Positions 6,309 to 10,254 of a stretch of 10,254 bases of DNA are shown in pieces (position 1 is the first letter of the stretch; each line of letters starts with the position of its first letter). Origin of the DNA: Baffinella frigidus. Lineage: Eukaryota > Cryptophyceae > Cryptomonadales > Baffinellaceae. Below the pieces are notes generated by a model. That model worked only from the letters and a program-made list of their open reading frames with translations. It did no database searches and was not told the origin of the DNA. The stretch is from the NCBI GenBank assembly GCA_026770585.1, contig MU646345.1, positions 278,076 through 288,329 on the forward strand, given 5' to 3'. Both the position numbers and the translations under genes were made by a program.

Positions 6309-6326
6309 ACTAAAACGTTTTAGTTC
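6309..6326. repeat. perfect 18-bp palindrome
   Basis: AACTAAAACGTTTTAGTT reads the same on both strands. It overlaps the stop codon of the small minus-strand ORF at 6320-6415 and lies just outside the foldback at 6144-6266. Confidence 0.7.
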
Positions 6327-6415
6327 GGAGGACGGGGTACCGGGGCCGGGTTTTTCAGCCAGAAGATTTCGGGCTTGGTTTTCGTCTTGCTGAACAGCTG
6401 CTCCAGACTCTGCAT
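6320..6415 (-). pseudogene. RSB-motif fragment (Acinus/Pinin-like splicing factor)
   Basis: This 31-codon minus-strand frame reads MQ, then SLEQLFSKTKTKPEIFWL, then a proline-rich end (KNPAPVPRPPN) and TAA. The middle part matches the RSB motif pattern L-[DE]-x-L-F-x-K-T-K-x-x-P-x-[IL]-[YF]-W-L, which in Acinus binds RNPS1 and SAP18 to form the ASAP complex linked to splicing and the exon junction complex. In Acinus the motif sits near the C-terminus and normally continues with PLTEE and a charged helix, both absent here. ATGCAG just upstream could be a 3' splice site, so this may be a last exon or a captured/decayed piece. Neighbours are a telomeric tract and a MITE, not a gene. The match is made from memory of the family, not a search. 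Confidence 0.5.
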
Positions 6416-6478
6416 TATTAAGGGCCCGTTTACACACAATTGAGGCCGGTCCACACGCAATGTTCAGCCCGGTTTAAA
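6416..6478. repeat. short imperfect direct repeat
   Basis: GGGCCCGTTTACACACAATTG (about 6422-6441) is echoed by GGCCGGTCCACACGCAATG (6445-6463). It separates the RSB-like ORF from the telomeric tract. No other content is seen. Confidence 0.35.
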
Positions 6479-6558
6479 CACTGAACCCTGAACCCTGAAC
6501 CCTAAACCTTTACCCCTCAACCCTTAACCCTAAACCCTAAACCTTGAACCTTGAACCA
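6479..6558 (+). repeat. telomeric repeat tract CCCTAAA, C-strand on plus
   Basis: About 80 bp of CCCTAAA and variants (CCCTGAA, CCTTGAA, CCCTCAA). This is the reverse complement of the TTTAGGG repeat at 5063-5346, so the two tracts point toward each other across about 1.1 kb. It is more degenerate and shorter than the first. Confidence 0.85.
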
Positions 6559-6600
6559 CAATTTCCAGTAAGCGCACATACTATTTATGAACACAGAATA

Positions 6601-6789
6601 TAGAGCTATTCCGGTAGGACTTGTCGCGTTTTCGACTTCGAGATTTCAAGATTTCAGACTTCAAAAAGGTTCTCAAGGTCGTAAAACGTTTTAAAGCACA
6701 CCGTTTCAAATCTCATGGTACAAACAAAAGCCTTGAAGTCTCGAAGTCGCGAAATCGAAAACGCGACAAGACCTCCCGGAATAGCTCTA
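6601..6789. mobile_element. 189-bp MITE with TAGAGCTATTCCGG ends
   Basis: TAGAGCTATTCCGG, AGGACTTGTCGCGTTTTCGA and ACTTCGAGA on the left are inverted on the right with few changes, giving arms of about 50-60 bp. The outermost bases are TA on the left and TA on the right, so the termini could be GAGCTATTCC with a TA target duplication, as in Tc1/mariner-derived MITEs. Because TA is its own inverse, this cannot be told from a longer TIR here. Confidence 0.7.
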
Positions 6790-6930
6790 CCGCATGTGAA
6801 CCTGCGCTTCATGCCTGAAGGGTGGACACCATAACGCATACCTACCCTCCATACATACTCAATCAGTCCGGCCCCGACGGGTATGTGTTAGGGTAGGTCC
6901 ACTGCATACCGCATGTGGACCTGCGCGTCA
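6789..6930 (+). repeat. 23-bp direct repeats around a small foldback
   Basis: ACCGCATGTGAACCTGCGC plus TTCA at 6789-6811 recurs as ACCGCATGTGGACCTGCGC plus GTCA at 6908-6930. Between them, GCATACCTACCCT (about 6836-6848) faces AGGGTAGGT (6892-6900) with CATACATA/TATGTG inside. The structure is suggestive of an insertion within a duplicated sequence, but the 96-bp gap is not clearly one element. Confidence 0.5.
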
Positions 6931-7317
6931 GCCGTGCCAAGATGCCAAACTAACTTCGAGGGCGTTTCCAGCAAGAATTTCGTAGGGAAACGGCTTTAAT
7001 TTAAAACTTTCTGGCAACGAAATTTACTACACATAACGAGTTTTACTAGTACTATTGAAGAATTCGTGTAGCAACGGTTCGTTTCGTGGTACTAAATGGT
7101 ACGTAGCCACCCATCGACACGCAACTCCTCGTCTTTTCCACGTCCAATGCGAATACAAAATTTCCAGATCTGGGTACAATTTTTTAAAAAGACTTGTATC
7201 CTGAAATTCCGACTTATGACCTGGCGTGGCAGCCCGGAACTCGAGGCGGCCTGATAAACAACTTACCTGGCAAAAGTCGACGATTGTGGAACGCTGCGTA
7301 TTTTTTTTTCTGCCCTG
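6931..7317. other. intergenic with one TACTACACA core copy
   Basis: 7010-7076 (GGCAACGAAATTTACTACAC, then TTTTACTAGTACTATTGAAG, then GAATTCGTGTAG) matches the central part of the foldbacks at 5700-5868 and 7612-7751, but no long outer arms are seen. A CTGGCGTGGCA motif of the 3704-3829 family lies at 7213-7223. The 98-codon minus-strand frame at 7027-7323 overlaps these repeats and is not recognised; no gene is called. Confidence 0.5.
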
Positions 7318-7482
7318 CCACACAGCGGGCTACGAAGGAATTCCCGGCCCGATTCTGACCGAGGACCTGTTAGGATATCCGTAGGAACAACCCTATGTCC
7401 CTACGGATTGCCTACGTTCGGGTTCGAGAGATCATCCACGTATGGGCCATTCACGAATTCCCTTTGCAGTCCGCTGTGTACC
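7318..7482 (+). mobile_element. 165-bp MITE, CCACACAGCGG family
   Basis: CCACACAGCGGGCTACGAAG at the left faces CTTTGCAGTCCGCTGTGTAC at the right, with GAATTCCCGGCCC / GGGCCATTCACGAATTCCC inside. The core TATCCGTAGGAACAACCCTA, then TGTCCCTACGGATTGCCTAC, matches those at 4474-4654 and 5935-6096. The right end is slightly diverged (ACC for the expected GG). Confidence 0.75.
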
Positions 7483-7764
7483 ACGCCAAATTCTTGGAAG
7501 TGGCGGCCAAAAGTCAATTCCCCGGAAGGAATAAGGGGAAGTTGCTCACTCTTAGGACAGTTGAACGCCAAAACTGGCGCACCCAAAGGAAGCCACCCCC
7601 TCCAGCAGTCTTTATCCGGGGAAACCTATTTTTCTTTCATTTAATGGCAATCAAAATTACTACACAGATTCTTTTATATTACTAATAGGAACGAATTGTG
7701 TAGTAATTTTCGTTGCCATCAAATGAAAGAAAAATAGGTTTCCCCGGATAAGTCTGGCGTGGTA
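7479..7764. mobile_element. CCACGCCA-ended element containing a long foldback
   Basis: GTACCACGCCA (7479-7489) faces TGGCGTGGTAG (7754-7764), ends related to the 3704-3829 family. Inside, 7612-7667 and 7696-7751 form a strong inverted repeat of 56 bp with about four mismatches (TTATCCGGGGAAACC, TTTTTCTTTCATTT, then ATTACTACACA) around a 28-bp AT-rich loop. The remaining 7490-7611 is unpaired and has only a small GCCAAAACTGGC hairpin. It may be one asymmetric element or a foldback nested in an older one. Confidence 0.6.
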
Positions 7765-7999
7765 GGGAGGGGAGCTGGACAGTGTTGGCGTCCTCCCGCG
7801 CTCTGCGATCTACCCACAACGCAGAGGGCTACCAAGGGATTTTTCTGTTAAGAACAGGTTATGGGCTACCAAGGGAATTTTTCTGTTGAGAACAGGTTAT
7901 GGGCTACGAAGGGATTTTTTACGTTACGAACAGGTTTTGACGGGGCCTTGTTGGCATCCTTCCGCGCCCATGCGATCCACCCACCACACAGAGGGCTAC

Positions 8000-8140
8000 C
8001 CACACGGTGGGCTTCGAGGGTTTCGGCGAGCCTTGATTCCGGGGTGGTACGTGACCAATTTGCATAGGAAAATCCTTAAAAGTTGATTGTCGTCAGGTAA
8101 GTTGACTTTTGATGAAAGGTTCGCGTAGTCCACCGAGTGG
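8000..8140 (-). mobile_element. 141-bp foldback, CCACAGGTGGACTAC family (minus)
   Basis: Left end CCACACGGTGGGCTTCGAGG faces GCGTAGTCCACCGAGTGG. Read on the minus strand it follows the copy at 6144-6266: GGTGGACTACG, CCTTTCATCAAAAGTCAACT, then GCAAATTGGTCACGT and GAAACCCTCG. It is somewhat longer, chiefly near the TTTTAAGGATTTTCC segment. Confidence 0.7.
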
Positions 8141-8225
8141 GACGGGATTTTTTTGTGTTACGCACAGGTTATGGGGGGGGCTTGTTGGCGTCCTTCCGCG
8201 CCCTGCGATCCACTGAGACAGCGCT

Positions 8226-8358
8226 GGTATATAGTATATGGTATATGGTATATGGTATATGGTATATGATATATGATATATGGTACATGATGTATGGTAT
8301 CATGTATATGGTATAATGTATATGGTATATGGTATATGGTATCTGACATATGGTATGG
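8226..8358 (+). repeat. heptamer satellite (ATATGGT)n, imperfect
   Basis: About 18 units of ATATGGT with drift (ATATGAT, ACATGAT, ATAATGT). It is the reverse complement of the (ACCATAT)n tract at the right edge of the window. It sits between two composite-repeat units. The Tyr/Ile/His-rich translation of this tract is not a protein. Confidence 0.85.
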
Positions 8359-8563
8359 AAGCTGGACCTTGTTGGCGTCCTTCCACGCCCTGCAATCCAC
8401 CACCACACACAGAGGGCTACGAAGGGAATGCCACACAGAGGGCTACCAAGGGATTTTTTCTGTTAACGACAGGTCATGAGCTACGGAAGGATTTTTGTGT
8501 TAAGAACAGGTTATGGGGGGACCTTGTTGGCGTCCTTCCGCGCCCTGCGATCCACCGACACGG

Positions 8564-8948
8564 ACGCCTCCTCCTGCGCCCCGCGTTTCGGTGTCCGTTT
8601 AGAACTGTCACGTCCGTAATTACTACCCGCACGTCCGATAAACACACTCGAAAAGGCACGTCCTGCGCCCTGAGATCCACTAAGAGAGACGCCTCCTCCT
8701 GCGTCCCGCGTTTCGGTGTCCGTTAAGAACTGTCACGTCCGGAATTACTACCAGCACATCCGATAAACACACTCGAAAAGGCACGTCCTGCGTCCTGAGA
8801 TCCACTAAGAGAGACGCCTCCTCCCGCGTCCCGCGTTTCGGTGTCCTTTTAGTACCGTCACGTCCGGAATTGTACCGGGCTCTAAGCAGGCGGTACTGCC
8901 AGCACGTCCGATAAACACACCCGAAAAGGCACGGCCTGCGATCCACTG
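8564..8948 (+). repeat. tandem array, three units of 125 bp
   Basis: Units start at 8564, 8689 and 8814 with ACGCCTCCTCCTGCG and continue CCGCGTTTCGGTGTCC, ACTGTCACGTCCGGAATT, CGATAAACACACTCGAAAAG, ending GATCCACTAAGAGAG. The third unit carries a 25-bp insertion at 8872-8896 with inverted ends (GTACCG...CGGTAC). Long frames on both strands arise from the periodicity not being a disruptive one; they lack any known domain. Confidence 0.85.
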
Positions 8949-8952
8949 ACAG

Positions 8953-9134
8953 CCACACGAGGCTATCCATGCGGACAGAATAAAAGGGTGTTTTAAAAAT
9001 GTGTGGGGAAATGATCACGTTTCCCCCGGAAAAACCGGGAGGAAACGTGATCATTTGCTGACTTTTGGCGTGTTTCCTGGGCAATAATCCAATAATTGAC
9101 TTATGAATCTGTTCGCATGGATAGCCTCGTGTGG
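8953..9134. mobile_element. 182-bp MITE with 28-bp CCACACGAGG ends
   Basis: CCACACGAGGCTATCCATGC (8953 on) is inverted at the right, ending GCATGGATAGCCTCGTGTGG (9134), with one mismatch in the next few bases. The centre is a perfect 16-bp hairpin, AAATGATCACGTTTCC (9009-9024) against its inverse (9041-9056), with CCCGG-AAAAA-CCGGG inside. AG occurs on both sides (8951-8952 and 9135-9136). Removing the element and one AG restores CTGACAGGGAC, exactly as found uninterrupted in the neighbouring 130-bp array, so it is a clear insertion. Confidence 0.8.
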
Positions 9135-9135
9135 A

Positions 9136-9525
9136 GGGACGCCGCCTCCTGCGTGCCGCGTTTCAGTTGCAGGGGCACCTCGCCCATAAGAAAACGCCAC
9201 CCCCTAGGACCCTACAGTACGGCTGTGCCTAGGGCCCTATGGTGGTCCCTAGGGGGGGACTGACAGGGACACCTCCTCCTGCGTGCCGCGTTTCAGTTAC
9301 AGGGGCACCTCGCCCATAAGAAACCGCCACCCCCTAGGACCCTACAGTACGGCTATGCCTAGGGCCCTATGGTGATCCCTAGGGGGGGACTGACAGGGAC
9401 ACCTCCTCCTGCGTGCCGTGTTTCCGTTACAGGGGCAACCTCGCCCATAAGAAAACGCCACCCCCTAGGACCCTACAGTACGGCTATGCCTAGGGCCCTG
9501 TGGTGGTCCCTAGGGGGGGGAGGGG
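9136..9525 (+). repeat. tandem array, three units of 130 bp
   Basis: Units start at 9136, 9266 and 9396 (GGGAC, then CTCCTGCGTGCCGCGTTTC). Each continues AGGGGCACCTCGCCCATAAG, CCACCCCCTAGGACCCTACA, GTGCCTAGGGCCCTATGGTG, CCCTAGGGGGG and ACTGACAG. The head of the unit (CTCCTCCTGCGT.CCGCGTTTC) is shared with the 125-bp array, so the arrays have a common origin. Confidence 0.85.
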
Positions 9526-9556
9526 TGCTTTCTTATGAGCGAGGTGGCCCTGTAAT
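9426..9556. mobile_element. foldback completing the third 130-bp unit
   Basis: TTACAGGGGCAACCTCGCCC, ATAAGAAAACGCC and CCCCCTAGG (from 9426) are inverted downstream as CCTAGGGGGG, GGTGCTTTCTTATGAGCGAG and GTGGCCCTGTAAT (to about 9556). Units one and two of the array have only the left arm and loop, so the array looks derived from this complete foldback, or the complete arm was lost in the earlier units. Confidence 0.6.
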
Positions 9557-9560
9557 CTCA

Positions 9561-9695
9561 TCTCGGACCATACCAGAATCTGTCCTGATCAAAAGGCGTA
9601 AGATAGCATAATTTGATGCCTAAAATAGCGTATACACCCTTACCTTCCGCGTGGGGAGCCTAAGATAGCGGGACAGATTCTGTCTTGGTCCGAGA
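9561..9695. mobile_element. 135-bp foldback with TCTCGGACCA ends
   Basis: TCTCGGACCATACCAGAATC then TGTCC (9561-9585) faces GGACAGATTCTGTCTTGGTC then CGAGA (9671-9695), 23 of 25 paired. The interior repeats a short unit TAAGATAGC / TAAAATAGC three times. It begins five bases after the previous foldback. Confidence 0.7.
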
Positions 9696-9729
9696 TTAAA
9701 TCCCTCGCCCCGCACCCCTCACCCGCCGT

Positions 9730-9918
9730 GCGTGCCACGCAAGAGTGCAAGGCTGACCTGGGAAAACAAGTCAGTTCACACGGAATTTGTACCAACTTTC
9801 CGAAATTTCAAATTTTCTCTGGGGAGTGGGGAGAATGTCCACTTATGAACTTAAAAAATTGTCGGACCTGACTATTTCTCCTGCGGGCCACTCTGCCTTA
9901 CACTCTTGCGTGGTGCGC
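9730..9918. mobile_element. 189-bp foldback with CCACGCAAGAGTG ends
   Basis: GCGTGCCACGCAAGAGTGCA then AGGC (9730-9753) faces CCTTACACTCTTGCGTGGTG then CG (to 9918). The arms are about 24 bp with a few mismatches; the interior is AT-rich and not recognisably coding. No target duplication is evident. Confidence 0.65.
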
Positions 9919-9953
9919 GTTAGCCGCCGGCGCCCCTCTGATCATCTCAAAAG

Positions 9954-10096
9954 CCAACGCCAGCGAGGTACTTAGAGCCTACGGGTTGCCTACGGTAGGA
10001 GCCCCCCCTCCCTACGACTTTTAAAGACCTTTTTGTTTTAACGTCGTAGGAGGAGGGGGGGTTCCTACCGTAGGCTAAGGGGTCCGCTGGCGTTAG
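9954..10096. mobile_element. 143-bp foldback, CCAACGCCAGCG family
   Basis: CCAACGCCAGCG at the left faces CGCTGGCGTTAG at the right. Both arms continue with CTTAG, GCCTACGGTAGGA and CCCCCCCTCC...CTACGAC, giving a near full-length hairpin with loop TTTTAAAGACCTTTTTGTTT. The left arm has an extra CCTACGGGTTG. A half copy is at 77-158. Confidence 0.75.
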
Positions 10097-10140
10097 CGTG
10101 TGGCATTACTAAGGCGCCCGGACGCTCCGTGGGACTCCTT

Positions 10141-10159
10141 ACGCCCCCCGGGGGGGCGT
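10141..10159. repeat. GC palindrome beside the satellite
   Basis: ACGCCCCCCGGGGGGGCGT is self-complementary apart from one extra G and ends one base before the satellite starts at 10161. It might mark a breakpoint or be chance. Confidence 0.5.
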
Positions 10160-10160
10160 T

Positions 10161-10254
10161 ACCATATACCATATACCATATACCATATACCATATACCAT
10201 ATACCATATACCATATACCATATACCATATACCATATACCATATACCATATACC
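10161..10254 (+). repeat. heptamer satellite (ACCATAT)n, perfect, runs off the window
   Basis: At least 13 uninterrupted units of ACCATAT continue to the window edge. It is the reverse complement of the imperfect tract at 8226-8358. Perfect units here against drifted ones there suggest different ages or recent expansion. Confidence 0.95.

Larger units (their letters stand above)
7783..8556 (+). repeat. composite repeat block with five TTGTTGGCGTCC units
   Basis: A unit TTGTTGGCGTCCTTCCGCGC, followed by CCTGCGATCCAC, recurs at 7783, 7948, 8182, 8369 and 8524. Between them a second unit of 37-38 bp, GGGCTACCAAGGGATTTTTC plus TGTTAAGAACAGGTTAT, is tandemly repeated: three times at 7826-7938 and twice at 8440-8514, with partial copies at 8140-8172 and 8413. 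Its inner CTGTTAAGAACAG is a small hairpin. The CACAGAGGGCTACGAAGG motif resembles the ends of the CCACACAGCGG MITEs, so this block may have grown from them. Open frames here are by-products of the repeats. Confidence 0.7.

Noticed and set aside
7027-7323. 98-codon minus-strand frame
   Set aside because: It overlaps a repeat core and a CTGGCGTGGCA motif, and no recognisable domain or coding bias was seen.
7826-8514. CRISPR-like repeat array
   Set aside because: The 37-38-bp units are directly adjacent without unique spacers, and the setting is eukaryotic.
9009-9056. Intrinsic (rho-independent) terminator
   Set aside because: The strong hairpin is the centre of a MITE, is not followed by a T-run, and no bacterial gene precedes it.
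8280-9084. Long frames of 134-148 codons on both strands
   Set aside because: They run through the heptamer satellite and the 125-bp tandem array; periodic DNA without stops explains them.

Overview
The window looks like nuclear DNA from a eukaryote, probably an alga or other protist, or a plant relative. Reasons: long runs of the Arabidopsis-type telomere heptamer TTTAGGG, a candidate 51-nt intron with GTGAGT/CTAAC/CAG signals, and very dense small foldback (MITE-like) elements. There are no bacterial operons, Shine-Dalgarno-led ORFs, rRNA or recognisable tRNA. I cannot name the species.

This is repeat-dominated, gene-poor DNA, possibly subtelomeric or a relic of chromosome-end rearrangement. 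Layout: 1-800 is GC-rich direct repeats. 800-1470 holds a candidate spliced minus-strand gene remnant. 1560-2180 is a minisatellite, a foldback and direct repeats. 2180-2829 is a well-preserved transposon with 138-bp terminal inverted repeats (137/138 identical), a 9-bp target duplication (8/9) and a captured piece of a host gene, which is the architecture of a Pack-MULE. 2838-3555 is a large nested foldback. 3704-4790 holds small foldbacks and direct repeats. 4878-5346 is a minisatellite running into a G-strand telomeric tract. 5346-6470 carries foldbacks plus a 31-residue ORF that matches the RSB motif of Acinus/Pinin-type splicing factors. 6479-6558 is a C-strand telomeric tract facing the first one. 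6601-8560 is foldbacks and composite repeats. 8564-9525 has two three-unit tandem arrays (125 and 130 bp) separated by a MITE with a reconstructable empty site. 9561-10096 has three more foldbacks, and the window ends in a heptamer satellite (ACCATAT)n whose reverse complement also occurs at 8226-8358.

No intact autonomous transposase, reverse transcriptase or complete conserved host gene was seen. The believable coding segments are fragments: the 82-codon captured segment (2327-2573, minus), the RSB-like micro-ORF (6320-6415, minus) and, less surely, the spliced remnant at 1095-1464 (minus). At least three TIR families begin with CCACA or CCACG and share related subterminal motifs; several carry the core CCTACGG...CCGTAGG, so they may be products of one or a few related transposase systems encoded elsewhere. 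The other long open frames are by-products of GC-rich or tandemly repeated DNA.
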